Part shown: positions 8,024 through 16,356 of the stretch, piece by piece
Layout: each line of letters begins with the position of its first letter
Position numbering within the stretch: the stretch's first letter is position 1
DNA from: Sphingomonas corticis
GTDB taxonomy: Bacteria; Pseudomonadota; Alphaproteobacteria; Sphingomonadales; Sphingomonadaceae
Length of the DNA stretch: 64,000 bases
NCBI RefSeq assembly: GCF_012035195.1
Contig: NZ_JAAVJH010000013.1
Location: 1 to 64,000 of the forward strand
Reading direction: 5' to 3'
The notes under the pieces: generated by a model
The model's database searches: none
Told to the model about the DNA's origin: nothing
Seen by the model: the letters and a program-made list of their open reading frames with translations, nothing else
Position numbers and translations under genes: made by a program

Positions 8024-9199
8024 ATGCTGCGCGTCGTCACGCTCTCCTCGCTGTTTCCCGACGCGAGCCGGCCGAACTTCGGCGTGTTCGTCGAGCGGCA
8101 GACGGCGGCGCTGGCCGCCGTTCCGGACACCGAGGTGCGCGTCGTCGCCGGCGTCGGCCTGCCGCCGCGACCGTTGACGCGCCACCAGCGATACCAGACG
8201 CTCGCCGCCCTGCCCGCGCGCGAGACGTGGCACGGGCTGGAGGTGGACCGCCCGCGCTTCCTGGCGCTGCCGGGCACCGCGGGCCGCTTCCACGCGGCGG
8301 CGCTCGCCCGCGCGGCGGCGCGGGTGCTCGATCCGCTGGCGGGGACGTTCGACGTCATCGATGCGAGCTTCTTCTTCCCCGACGGCGTCGCCGCGGTGGG
8401 GCTGGGGCGGCGCTACGGCGTGCCCGTGTCGATCAAGGCGCGCGGGGCGGACATCCACCATTGGGCGCGCGCGCGCGTCACGAGGGCGCAGGTGCGGCGT
8501 GCCGGCCTCGCCGCGGACGGGCTGCTCGCGGTCAGCGCGGCGATGCGCGAGGACATGGCGGTGCTGGGCCTGCCGCGCGAGCGCATCCGCGTCCATCACA
8601 CCGGCGTCGACCATCGGCGCTTCGCCCCGGCGGATCGCGACTCGCTGAAGCGCGCGCTCGGCGTGGCGGGGCCGCTGGTCGTGTCGGTGGGCGCGCTGAT
8701 CCCGCGCAAGGGACATGACGTGACGATCGAGGCGGTCGCCGCGCTGCCGGACGTGACGCTGGCCATCGCGGGCGAGGGACCCGAGCGCGCCGCGCTGGAG
8801 CGGCTGGTGCGGCGGCTCGGCATGGGCGATCGCGTCCGGCTGCTCGGCGGCGTGGCGCATGACGATCTGTCGCGCTGGCTGGCGGCGGCGGACGCGATGG
8901 CGCTCGCCTCCTCCTCGGAGGGGCTCGCCAACGCCTGGGTGGAGGCGCTGGCGTGCGGCACGCCGATCGTGGTTGCCGACGCGGGCGGCGCACGCGAGGT
9001 GGTGACGGCGCCGTCCGCGGGTCGCATCGCGGCGCGCGAGCCGGCGGCGTTCGCATCGGCGCTGCGCGCGCTCATGGCCGATCCCCCGGCCCCGGCGGTG
9101 GTGCGGACGCATGCCGCCGGCTTCACCTGGGAAGCGAATGGCGCGGCGCTGCGCGACCACCTGGCCGGGCTGGTCGCCCGGGCCGGTCAGAGGGGGTAG
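8024..9199 (+). CDS. GT4-family glycosyltransferase
   Basis: 391 residues with the GT-B fold. The N-terminal domain starts with VVTLSSLFPD and contains SIKARGADIHHW. The C-terminal nucleotide-sugar domain has VGALIPRKGHD, IAGEGPERAAL and the E-x7-E region around SEGLANAWVEALACGTPIV, typical of family 4 transferases. Cytosolic or peripheral membrane, using a nucleotide-sugar donor; donor and acceptor are not predictable. It is 70 bp after manA in the same direction. Its last 13 bases overlap the end of the convergent Mth938-like gene. Confidence 0.88.
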   Translation: MLRVVTLSSLFPDASRPNFGVFVERQTAALAAVPDTEVRVVAGVGLPPRPLTRHQRYQTLAALPARETWHGLEVDRPRFLALPGTAGRFHAAALARAAARVLDPLAGTFDVIDASFFFPDGVAAVGLGRRYGVPVSIKARGADIHHWARARVTRAQVRRAGLAADGLLAVSAAMREDMAVLGLPRERIRVHHTGVDHRRFAPADRDSLKRALGVAGPLVVSVGALIPRKGHDVTIEAVAALPDVTLAIAGEGPERAALERLVRRLGMGDRVRLLGGVAHDDLSRWLAAADAMALASSSEGLANAWVEALACGTPIVVADAGGAREVVTAPSAGRIAAREPAAFASALRALMADPPAPAVVRTHAAGFTWEANGAALRDHLAGLVARAGQRG

Positions 9200-9564
9200 A
9201 GCGCCGCCGCGATCTGCCGGTCCTCCGCGCGCAGCACGCCCCAGGCGCGCGCGGCGGCGCGGCTGTCCATCGCCTCCACGCCGATTCCCTGCGCCTCCAG
9301 CGCGCGGACCAGCGCGCGGGGCGGGTGGCGCAGCTCCCGGCCGGTGCCCAGCAGCACGAACTCGGGTGCGGGATCGAGGATCGGTGCCAGCGCGGCGACG
9401 TCCAGCGCGTCCAGCGCGGGCGGCGTCCACGCGTCCGCGCGCACCGGCGTCAGCAGCAGCGCGGCGTAGACGCCGGTCACGCCCTGCGCGTCGTCCACCT
9501 TGAAGCCCTGCGCGGACAGGCCGTTGACGACCGGCCCGGCGGGCTGCGCCTTATCGATCCGCAC
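9187..9564 (-). CDS. Mth938-like domain protein (DUF498 family)
   Basis: 125 residues matching the small Mth938-like family: GFKVDDAQGVTGVYAALLLTP near the start, the central EFVLLGTGRELRHPP strand-loop, and the AARAWGVLRAEDRQIAAALYPL end. Its human relative acts in mitochondrial complex I assembly; the bacterial role is unproven. In alphaproteobacteria it commonly follows secF, as here (6 bp downstream of it). The start is a GTG at 9564. Confidence 0.85.
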   Translation of the reverse strand: MRIDKAQPAGPVVNGLSAQGFKVDDAQGVTGVYAALLLTPVRADAWTPPALDALDVAALAPILDPAPEFVLLGTGRELRHPPRALVRALEAQGIGVEAMDSRAAARAWGVLRAEDRQIAAALYPL

Positions 9565-9570
9565 GCATCG

Positions 9571-10542
9571 TCATCCGCGCGGGCCGACGCGTTCGGCCTG
9601 GTCGATCGCGCCCCTCGGCCGCTCGTCCGCCGCGCCCGGTTCGGCGCGCAGGCCGAGCGTGATGAGCAGCGAGGAGGAGACGTAGATCGACGAGTAGGTG
9701 CCGACCAGGATGCCCAGGATCATCGCCGCGGTGAAGCCGCGCAGCACGTGCCCGCCGAGGAAGAGGAGCGCGAACAGCGCCAGCAGGATCGTGACCGAGG
9801 TCATCACCGTGCGCGGCAGCGTCTCGTTGACGCTGAGGTTGATGATCTCGCGCATCTCCATCCGGCGATAGCGGCGCATGTTCTCGCGGATGCGGTCGTC
9901 GATCACGATCTTGTCGTTGATCGAATAGCCGATGATGGTCAGCACCGCGGCGACGATGTTCAGGTCGAACTCGAACTGCGTGATCGCGAAGAAGCCCAAT
10001 GTCATCAGCAGGTCGTGGACGATCGCGACGATGGTCGACACGCCGAACTGCCACTCGAAGCGGAAGATCGCGAACAGGCCGATGCCGAGGATCGCGAGCA
10101 CGACGGCGAGCGCGCCGTTGCGGATCAGCTCCCCCGATACTTTGCCCGACACCGTCGAGTAGCGGCGGAACTCGGCGCCCGGGAACGCCTGTCCCAGCGC
10201 CGCCTCCACCTTCTTCACCGCGGCGTTGGTCGCACCCTCGTTGCCGCCCTGCTGCACCGGCAGGCGGATGGTGATGGTGCGCGGGTCGCCGAAGGTCTGC
10301 AACTGCGCCTCGCCCACGCCCTGGCGATCCACCACCTCACGCACCCGGTCGAGGTCCGGCTTCTGCGCGAACCGCTCCTCGATCATCAGGCCGCCTTCGA
10401 AGTCGACGCCGAAGTTCAGCCCCTTGTAGAAGGTGATGCCGAGGGCGAGGACGCTGAGCAGCAGCGTCAGGCCGAACGCGAGCCCGCGCAGGCGGACGAA
10501 GTCGATGTTCGTGTCGTCGGGGACGAGTTTCAGGAGTTTCAT
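9571..10542 (-). CDS. secF: Protein translocase subunit SecF
   Basis: 323 residues. An N-terminal membrane helix (FGLTLLLSVLALGITF) is followed by the conserved GLNFGVDFEGG motif, then the periplasmic P4 domain and five more helices including YSINDKIVIDDRIREN, a SecF hallmark. With SecD it uses the proton gradient to aid late steps of Sec export from the periplasmic side. It follows secD by 16 bp in the yajC-secD-secF order. The C-terminal 30 residues are charged and cytosolic. Confidence 0.96.
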   Translation of the reverse strand: MKLLKLVPDDTNIDFVRLRGLAFGLTLLLSVLALGITFYKGLNFGVDFEGGLMIEERFAQKPDLDRVREVVDRQGVGEAQLQTFGDPRTITIRLPVQQGGNEGATNAAVKKVEAALGQAFPGAEFRRYSTVSGKVSGELIRNGALAVVLAILGIGLFAIFRFEWQFGVSTIVAIVHDLLMTLGFFAITQFEFDLNIVAAVLTIIGYSINDKIVIDDRIRENMRRYRRMEMREIINLSVNETLPRTVMTSVTILLALFALLFLGGHVLRGFTAAMILGILVGTYSSIYVSSSLLITLGLRAEPGAADERPRGAIDQAERVGPRG

Positions 10543-10558
10543 TGTCCTCGCTCCCGCC

Positions 10559-12160
10559 TCAAATCGTAATCGTCTTGGGCTTGGCGCGGCGCAGATATTG
10601 CGCGACCAGCATCCGCGTGAAGAGCACGGCGGTGAACACGCTGGTGGCGATGCCGATCAGCAGCACCACCGCGAACCCCTTCACCGGGCCCGATCCCAAC
10701 ACGAACATGATGACGCCCGAGATGGCGTGGGTCACGTTCGCCTCGAAGATCGTGCGGCTGGCTTCCTTGTAGCCCAGTTCCACCGCCTGAACGACGTTGC
10801 GCCCGCGACGGCGTTCCTCCCGGATGCGCTCGTTGATCAGCACGTTGGCGTCCACCGCGGTGCCGATCGTCAGCACGAAGCCGGCGATGCCCGGCAGCGT
10901 CAGCGTGCCGTTGATGAGCGCGAGGACGCCGAGGATGATGAACACGTTGATGACGACGGCGAGGTTCGCGTAGACGCCGAACCGGCCGTAGGTGACCAGC
11001 ATGAAGGCGACCACCAGCGCCACGGCCACCGCGGAGGCGAGGATGCCGGCGCGGATCGAATCGGCGCCGAGGTCCGGCCCGACCGTCGATTCCTCGACGA
11101 TGCGCAGGTCCACCGGCAGCTTGCCAGAGCGCAGCGCGATGGCGAGCTGGTTCGCGCTCTCCACGGTGAAGCCGCCGTTGATCGCGGCGCGACCGCCCAG
11201 GATCGGCTCGTTGATGTTCGGCGCGGAGATGACGCTGTTATCCAGGATGATCGCGAACGGCTTGTTCACGTTCTCGCGCGTCACGCGGGCGAAGCGGCGG
11301 CCGCCCTGCCCGTCGAAGGTGATCGACACCTGCGGCGCGTTGGTCTGGGGGTCGAACTCCTGCCGCGCGTCGGAGAGCATGTCGCCGGTGATGATCGCCG
11401 AGCGCTTGACGGCGATCAGCGGCAGCCCGCCGGGGTTGTTGGGATAAGGCAGCACCTGGCTGCCCGCCGGCGCCTGCCCCTTGGCCAGCTGCGCCGGATC
11501 GGCGTTCACGTCGACCAGCTTGAATTCCAGCTTGGCCGTCTTGCCCAGCAGGTCCTTCAGCGCCTGCGGGTTCTGCAGGCCGGGCACCTGCACGACGATG
11601 CGGTTGTTGCCCTGACGGATGATCGTGGGCTCGCGCGTGCCCAGTTCGTCGATGCGGCGGCGCACCACCTCGGTCGCGAGGTCCATCGCGCTGTTCACCG
11701 CCTGCGTCAGCCCGGCGGAGGTCGGCGTCAGCACGAAGCGGCTCGAATCGACGACCTGGATGTCCCATTCGCGCTGGCCGGTCATGCCGGCGCCGCTGCC
11801 GGTGATCGACAGCAGCCGCTCGCGCGCGGCGTCGACCTGGCTGGGATCGCGCAGCAGGAAGGACAGCTTGCCGCCGCGGCTGGAAATCTCGCCGATCTCG
11901 ATGCGCGGGTCCTGGCGGCGCATCTCCGTCTGCACCTGCTCGCGCATCTGCTCGACCCGGCTGGCGGCGACGTCGTTCGTGTCCGCCTCCAGCAGCAGGT
12001 AGCTGCCGCCGGCGAGGTCGAGGCCCAGGTTCACCCGCGGGGGGGTGATGCCCCACCCCTGCGTGTAGCGCTCGGGCAGGAAGCTGGGGATCGACAGCGA
12101 GACGAGCGTGACGATCACCAGCCAGATGCCGACGACCTTCCAGCGCGGGAAATCCAGCAT
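10559..12160 (-). CDS. secD: Protein translocase subunit SecD
   Basis: 533 residues. Features are the N-terminal helix, GLDLAGGSYLLLEADT, a large periplasmic P1 domain (IVVQVPGLQNPQALKDLLGKTAKLEFKLV region), and the membrane domain with GTAVDANVLINERIREE, the SecD/RND signature. Works with SecF and YajC in the SecYEG holotranslocon. It lies 13 bp after yajC, and the three genes are clearly one operon. Confidence 0.97.
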   Translation of the reverse strand: MLDFPRWKVVGIWLVIVTLVSLSIPSFLPERYTQGWGITPPRVNLGLDLAGGSYLLLEADTNDVAASRVEQMREQVQTEMRRQDPRIEIGEISSRGGKLSFLLRDPSQVDAARERLLSITGSGAGMTGQREWDIQVVDSSRFVLTPTSAGLTQAVNSAMDLATEVVRRRIDELGTREPTIIRQGNNRIVVQVPGLQNPQALKDLLGKTAKLEFKLVDVNADPAQLAKGQAPAGSQVLPYPNNPGGLPLIAVKRSAIITGDMLSDARQEFDPQTNAPQVSITFDGQGGRRFARVTRENVNKPFAIILDNSVISAPNINEPILGGRAAINGGFTVESANQLAIALRSGKLPVDLRIVEESTVGPDLGADSIRAGILASAVAVALVVAFMLVTYGRFGVYANLAVVINVFIILGVLALINGTLTLPGIAGFVLTIGTAVDANVLINERIREERRRGRNVVQAVELGYKEASRTIFEANVTHAISGVIMFVLGSGPVKGFAVVLLIGIATSVFTAVLFTRMLVAQYLRRAKPKTITI

Positions 12161-12173
12161 GGGTCGGCTCGCC

Positions 12174-12512
12174 TCAGTCGTTCGCCGGCTTGCCGCCGGG
12201 CGCCGTGACCTCGGCCAGCGTCGCCTTCACCACGCGGACGCGGGTGTTGGGCGCGATCTCGACCTCCACCGTATTGTCCTCCACGCGCGTCACCTTGCCC
12301 AGCAGCCCGCCGGCAGTGACGACCGAATCGCCCTTCTTCACCGCGGCAACCGACGCCTGGAGCGCCTTCATGCGACGCTGCTGCGGACGGATCATCAGGA
12401 AATAGAAGACGATGAAGACGAGGAACAGCGGCGCGAGGCCGATGATGCCGCCGAGGGCACCACCCTGCGCGGCACCGTTGGCCGCTTGCGCGTAGGCGGG
12501 GGAGATGAGCAT
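12174..12512 (-). CDS. yajC: Preprotein translocase subunit YajC
   Basis: 112 residues. One transmembrane helix (about residues 23-42), then the conserved FLMIRPQQRRMKAL at the membrane-cytosol border, and a cytosolic tail with VVTAGGLLGKVTRVEDN, typical of YajC. First gene of the yajC-secD-secF operon. The promoter should lie in the 160 bp before tRNA-Pro. Confidence 0.95.
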   Translation of the reverse strand: MLISPAYAQAANGAAQGGALGGIIGLAPLFLVFIVFYFLMIRPQQRRMKALQASVAAVKKGDSVVTAGGLLGKVTRVEDNTVEVEIAPNTRVRVVKATLAEVTAPGGKPAND

Positions 12513-12678
12513 CTATATCCCGTGCATGACGAGGGCGCGGGCGTCGGTGGACCCCCGCATGAAGCGTCGAGCCGCTATCATCCCTTCCGCCATGGCGCAA
12601 CACGCGCCCGCCGACGGCCTTGTGGCAGCGACGCCGCTTGCATCCGCGCCGGGCTGCGCGTAGAGGCGCGCGCTCGGT

Positions 12679-12755
12679 CGGGGCGTAGCGCAGCCTGGTA
12701 GCGCATCACACTGGGGGTGTGGGGGTCGCAGGTTCGAATCCTGTCGCCCCGACCA
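12679..12755 (+). tRNA. tRNA-Pro (anticodon GGG)
   Basis: A complete cloverleaf on the plus strand: acceptor CGGGGCG pairs with CGCCCCG, the D-arm is GCGC/GCGC, the anticodon stem is TCACA/TGTGG around the loop CTGGGGG, and the T-loop is GGTTCGAATCC. CCA is encoded. 77 nt. It is divergent from yajC, with no gene between. Confidence 0.95.
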
Positions 12756-12859
12756 ATCAATCATTCGGCAGGCGGCCGGGCGGCCATTCCCGCCGCGCGG
12801 CGGTATCGGGCGGATCGGGCGCGCGCCGTGGTGGCGCGCGACCGATCCGCCTGCGCGCG

Positions 12860-13150
12860 TCACATGCGGTTGAGAACGGGAACCGCCCGGTTCTCCACGC
12901 GCGCGTCGTCGTTGTCGTCGGCGGCGTCGGCGGCCTCGTCGGCTGCGTCGCGGACGTTGTCGGCGCGGTCCTCCAGCGCGTCCTCCACGGCCTCGTTGCC
13001 GGCGCGGTCCGCCTGGTCCTCCAGCGCGTCCGCGCGGTTCTCGCCGGCCGCCTCGATATTGTCCGCCGCGCGGTCGTCGGCGTTGCCGCCGCAGGCCGCC
13101 AGCGTCAGCAGCGCGGCCGCACCGGCCAGTTTGATCGCCATTCGCATCAT
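12860..13150 (-). CDS. Small acidic lipoprotein, function unknown
   Basis: 96 residues. A short signal peptide ends in the lipobox LAAC (Cys20). The mature part is almost entirely Ala, Asp, Glu, Asn and Arg in heptad-like runs ([28 protein letters not shown]), suggesting a single amphipathic helix or coiled coil anchored to a membrane. A Shine-Dalgarno-like AGGGGAA precedes the double ATG at 13150/13147. It is divergent from the DUF1206 gene. I do not recognise a named family; similar low-complexity lipoproteins are common in sphingomonads. Confidence 0.7.
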   Translation of the reverse strand: MMRMAIKLAGAAALLTLAACGGNADDRAADNIEAAGENRADALEDQADRAGNEAVEDALEDRADNVRDAADEAADAADDNDDARVENRAVPVLNRM

Positions 13151-13279
13151 CCGTTCCCCTGTTCGCCGCTCCTGTCGCGGCCCTCGTCAATGATCGCCGT
13201 GGAGCCGCGGTTCCACCGGCGATCACCCGCGGCGGAACGGCTGGCGCCAGCCGCTGTTCTGCGAAGCGAAGGAGATCGC

Positions 13280-14068
13280 ATGAACGCCAGCGCGCGCCTG
13301 ACGGCGCTGACCCGGATCGGCTTCGCCACGCGCGGGCTGCTCTACCTCGTCATCTCGCTGCTCATCCTGCGCACCGGCCGGGCGGAGGACCCGAGCGGGG
13401 CGATCGCCTATCTGGGGCGCGGCGGCGGGCAGGTGCTGCTGGCCGTGATCGCCGCCGGGCTGACGGCGTACGGCATCTGGCGGCTGGCCGATGCGACGCT
13501 CGACATCGAGCGGCACGGCGCGGATCGCAAGGGCGCGATGGAGCGCGCCGGCGCGGGCGTCAGCGGCGCCATCCACCTGTTTCTCGCGTGGCAGGCGGTG
13601 CAGCTGATGCGCGGCGCGGCATCGTCGGGCGATGGCACGCAGGAAGGCGCGCGCACGGCGCTGCAACTGCCGGGCGGCTGGGTCCTCGTCCTCGTCGGCG
13701 CGGCGCTGCTGGCGGCGCTGGGCGCGGTGCAGCTGGCGAAGGCGGCGAAGGGATCGTTCCTGCGCTACCTCGACCCGTCGGTCGCCTCGCGGTCCTGGGT
13801 GCGGTGGAGCGGCCGGGCGGGCTATGCCGCGCGGGGCGCGGTGTTCCTTCTCAGCGGCTTCCTGCTGGCGCGGGCGGGCATCGAGGAGCGGGCGGGCGAG
13901 GCGGGCGGCATGGCGCGCGTGCTGTCGTGGCTGACCAGCCCGTTCGATCTCGTCATCGGCGCCGGGCTGCTCGCATTCGGGCTCTTCAGCCTGGTCGAGG
14001 CGCGCTACCGGCGATTGCACGACGTGCCGGTGGACGGCGCGATCCGGCGGGCGACGGGCTGGCGCTGA
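13280..14068 (+). CDS. DUF1206 membrane protein
   Basis: 262 residues with three repeated pairs of transmembrane helices, each opening with a similar G[FY]A[TA]RG[LA] segment ([14 protein letters not shown] near residue 12, [13 protein letters not shown] near 180). This internal repeat is the DUF1206 layout. Function unknown. The ATG at 13280 follows GAAGGAGATC, a good ribosome-binding site. It is followed 30 bp later by a small soluble protein gene, possibly in the same transcript. Confidence 0.85.
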   Translation: MNASARLTALTRIGFATRGLLYLVISLLILRTGRAEDPSGAIAYLGRGGGQVLLAVIAAGLTAYGIWRLADATLDIERHGADRKGAMERAGAGVSGAIHLFLAWQAVQLMRGAASSGDGTQEGARTALQLPGGWVLVLVGAALLAALGAVQLAKAAKGSFLRYLDPSVASRSWVRWSGRAGYAARGAVFLLSGFLLARAGIEERAGEAGGMARVLSWLTSPFDLVIGAGLLAFGLFSLVEARYRRLHDVPVDGAIRRATGWR

Positions 14069-14098
14069 CGCGCCGTCCGCACAGACGAGGGGAAGGGC

Positions 14099-14461
14099 GT
14101 GAGCGACGCGGCGGTGGCATGGGACGGCGGGCGGGTGCGCACCTGGCTGGAGCGGCGGTCCGCCGCGGCGCGACTGGACCAGGCCGCCGCCGACCGGCGC
14201 GGGTACGAGGCGCAGGACGATTACGACCGGGCGGCGGCGGAGGAATGGGTGTGCCGGGCGTTGCAGGCGGGCGCGCATGCCGACGACCAGGCGGCGTTCG
14301 CGGCCCGCATCGCGGCGCTGCTGCGGCAGGAGGATTACGCGACCACGGGCATCTACGACGACCGCCGCTTCGACCGGAATGTCCGCGCCCACCTGCGCGC
14401 CATCGCGAAGATGACGAAGGCGAACGACGGGTTCGCGAACACGCTGCGCTATCGCCGCTGA
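14099..14461 (+). CDS. Hypothetical protein, 120 residues
   Basis: Soluble, Ala/Arg/Asp-rich, no signal peptide or membrane helix. Predicted mostly helical. The C-terminal part (YATTGIYDDRRFDRNVRAHLRAIAKMTKANDGF) looks like a folded helical end. The start is a GTG after GAGGGGAAGG. It lies between the DUF1206 gene and the D,D-carboxypeptidase gene. I do not recognise a family. Codon use matches the neighbours, which supports it being real. Confidence 0.6.
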   Translation: MSDAAVAWDGGRVRTWLERRSAAARLDQAAADRRGYEAQDDYDRAAAEEWVCRALQAGAHADDQAAFAARIAALLRQEDYATTGIYDDRRFDRNVRAHLRAIAKMTKANDGFANTLRYRR

Positions 14462-14543
14462 CCCGAGCGACGTTGCGGCGCCGCGGCCATTCGCTAAACG
14501 CCGGTCCTTCCCCGTTCACGCAGGATCGTACACGCAGCGCACG

Positions 14544-15368
14544 ATGAACGTCCGACAACATCTGACACGGCTGCTGCTCCTCCTGGCCGCGGCGACCGCC
14601 CTCGCCTCTCCCGCGTTCGCCGCCGCCCCGGTGTCGGAGGTGGTGATCGATGCCGCCACCGGCCGGACCCTGTACGCCGCCCGCGCGGAGCGGCGGCGCC
14701 CGCCGGCGTCGCTGACGAAGATGATGACGCTGCTGCTGACGTTCGAGGCGATCGACGCCGGCCGCCTCCGGCTCGACAGCCAGGTCAGGATATCGCGGCG
14801 CGCGGCGCGGCAGCCGCCGTCCAGGCTCGGACTGGCGGCGGGGCGCACGATCGGCGTCCGCGCGGCGATGCGGACGGTCGCCGTCATCTCCGCCAACGAC
14901 GTGGCCGTGGCACTGGCCGAGCGGGTGGCGGGGAGCGAGCCCGCCTTCGTGCGCGCGATGAACCGGCGGGCGCGGCAGCTGGGCATGGCGGACACCCGCT
15001 TCGGCAATGCCAGTGGCCTTTCCCCCGGCGGCGGCATGACGACCGCGCGCGACATGGCCACGCTCGCGCGGTACATCGTGCGGCGCCACCCGGCCCGCTA
15101 CGCGATGTTCTCGGCGCGCTCGATCCGCTGGAACGGGCGAACGCGGCCGAACCACAATCGCCTGCTCGGCCGGGTGCGCGGCGTCGACGGCGTGAAGACG
15201 GGCTATACGGTGCCCGCCGGCTTCAACCTGGCCGCGTCCAGCCGGCGCGGCGACCAGCGCGTGATCGTCGTCGTCCTCGGCGCACGGACGGCGGAAGCGC
15301 GCGACCTGCTGGTGTCGAACCTGCTGGAGAGCGGCTTCTCCGCCCCGCGCGGGCGGAAGCGACGGTGA
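14544..15368 (+). CDS. D-alanyl-D-alanine carboxypeptidase (penicillin-binding protein, PBP5/6-like)
   Basis: 274 residues. A signal peptide (cleavage near Ala26-Ala28) is followed by the serine-peptidase S11 motifs: SLTK with nucleophile Ser56 and Lys59, SAND for the SxN motif, and KTGYT for the KTG box. It trims the terminal D-Ala of peptidoglycan stem peptides in the periplasm. It lacks the C-terminal domain and amphipathic anchor of Escherichia coli PBP5, so it is a minimal soluble catalytic domain. The Arg/Lys-rich C-terminus could touch the membrane. Confidence 0.9.
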   Translation: MNVRQHLTRLLLLLAAATALASPAFAAAPVSEVVIDAATGRTLYAARAERRRPPASLTKMMTLLLTFEAIDAGRLRLDSQVRISRRAARQPPSRLGLAAGRTIGVRAAMRTVAVISANDVAVALAERVAGSEPAFVRAMNRRARQLGMADTRFGNASGLSPGGGMTTARDMATLARYIVRRHPARYAMFSARSIRWNGRTRPNHNRLLGRVRGVDGVKTGYTVPAGFNLAASSRRGDQRVIVVVLGARTAEARDLLVSNLLESGFSAPRGRKRR

Positions 15369-15426
15369 TCGCGGCGGCGGCACCTGGCGGCCGCGCGTTC
15401 GTTGCCGCCGTACCGCGAACAAGGGG

Positions 15427-15651
15427 ATGAGGATGCGCTTCGTTCAGATCGAGATCCTGCCCGCCGGCAAGGCGCTGGTCGACATCGACAAGCTGACCCA
15501 TGCGGTGCCGCAGGACGGGGGCACGCGGCTGTTCCTGGGCGCGCAGCACCTGGACGTGCCGCACACGCTGGACGAGCTGGAGAACGTGCTGGCCGGGCGC
15601 GAGCGCGGCGACGCCGGGGAGCGCGGCGGCGCGGGCTTCCACGTGCGCTGA
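15427..15651 (+). CDS. Hypothetical protein, 74 residues
   Basis: Starts at the ATG at 15427; a second ATG at 15433 is also possible. GAACAAGGGG upstream is a plausible ribosome-binding site. Short soluble protein with a beta-strand-rich start (RFVQIEILPAGKALVDIDKLTHAV) and a helical end with a charged Gly/Arg tail. I do not recognise the family. Convergent with kdpE, 23 bp apart. Confidence 0.5.
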   Translation: MRMRFVQIEILPAGKALVDIDKLTHAVPQDGGTRLFLGAQHLDVPHTLDELENVLAGRERGDAGERGGAGFHVR

Positions 15652-15674
15652 ACGCGCGCCGTCCCGCGCGCGAC

Positions 15675-16355
15675 CTACCGTGCGGCGAGCAGGCGGTAGC
15701 CGACGCCGAGTTCGTTGGCGATCACGCTGCCGATCGGCCCGGGTGCCTCCAGCTTCTGCCGCAGGTTGCGCACGACGATGCGCAGATACTCGATCCGCGC
15801 CTCGTCGTCGTCGGCCCAGGCGGCGGCGATGATCTGCTTGTGCATGACGACGCGGCCGACCTGGCGCGCCAGCAGCGCCAGCACGTCATACTCCTTGCGC
15901 GTCAGGTGCACCTCCTCGCCGCCGCGCCGCACCAGCCGCCGGTCGAGGTCGATCGACAGGTCGCCACGCGCCGCCACCTGCGCCGCGGCGGCGGCGGGGC
16001 GACGATGGCGCAGCGCGGCGCGCAGGCGGGCGAGCAACTCGTCGGTGTCGAACGGCTTCGTCACGTAATCGTCGGCGCCGAGGTCCAGCGCGGCAACCTT
16101 CTCCTCCGTGGCGTCGCGCGCGGACACGACCAGCACCGCGGCCCCGCCGGCGCGCAGCAGCGGGATGAGGCCCAGGCCGTCGCGGTCGGGCAGCCCCAGG
16201 TCCAGCAGCACGGCGTCGGGATGGTCCGCCGCGCCGCGTGCCAGCGCGTCGCGACCGTCGGCCGCCTCCACCACGGCATGGTCGGCGCGGACCAGCGTGT
16301 TGCGCAGCAGACGGCGGATCGCGGCATCGTCGTCGACGACGAGAACAATGGCCAT
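15675..16355 (-). CDS. kdpE: Two-component response regulator KdpE
   Basis: 226 residues. The receiver domain has the acidic pocket DDD at 8-10, phospho-acceptor Asp52 in LLDLGLP, and the Lys of the YVTKPFD segment. The C-terminal OmpR-type winged helix includes HLTRKEYDVLALLARQ and a recognition region ending RIVVRNLRQKLE. It activates kdpFABC under low K+ or osmotic stress after phosphorylation by KdpD. ATG at 16355, one base after the kdpD stop codon, so translation is coupled. Last gene of the kdp operon. Confidence 0.95.
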   Translation of the reverse strand: MAIVLVVDDDAAIRRLLRNTLVRADHAVVEAADGRDALARGAADHPDAVLLDLGLPDRDGLGLIPLLRAGGAAVLVVSARDATEEKVAALDLGADDYVTKPFDTDELLARLRAALRHRRPAAAAAQVAARGDLSIDLDRRLVRRGGEEVHLTRKEYDVLALLARQVGRVVMHKQIIAAAWADDDEARIEYLRIVVRNLRQKLEAPGPIGSVIANELGVGYRLLAAR

Positions 16356-16356
16356 G

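Noticed and set aside
8953..10569. Long plus-strand frame opposite secF and the GT4 gene end
   Set aside because: His/Arg/Asp-rich translation without domains, antisense to clear secF; an artefact of GC bias.
12513..12678. Possible small RNA between yajC and tRNA-Pro
   Set aside because: No stable hairpin plus T-run or known RNA signature seen; treated as promoter space only.
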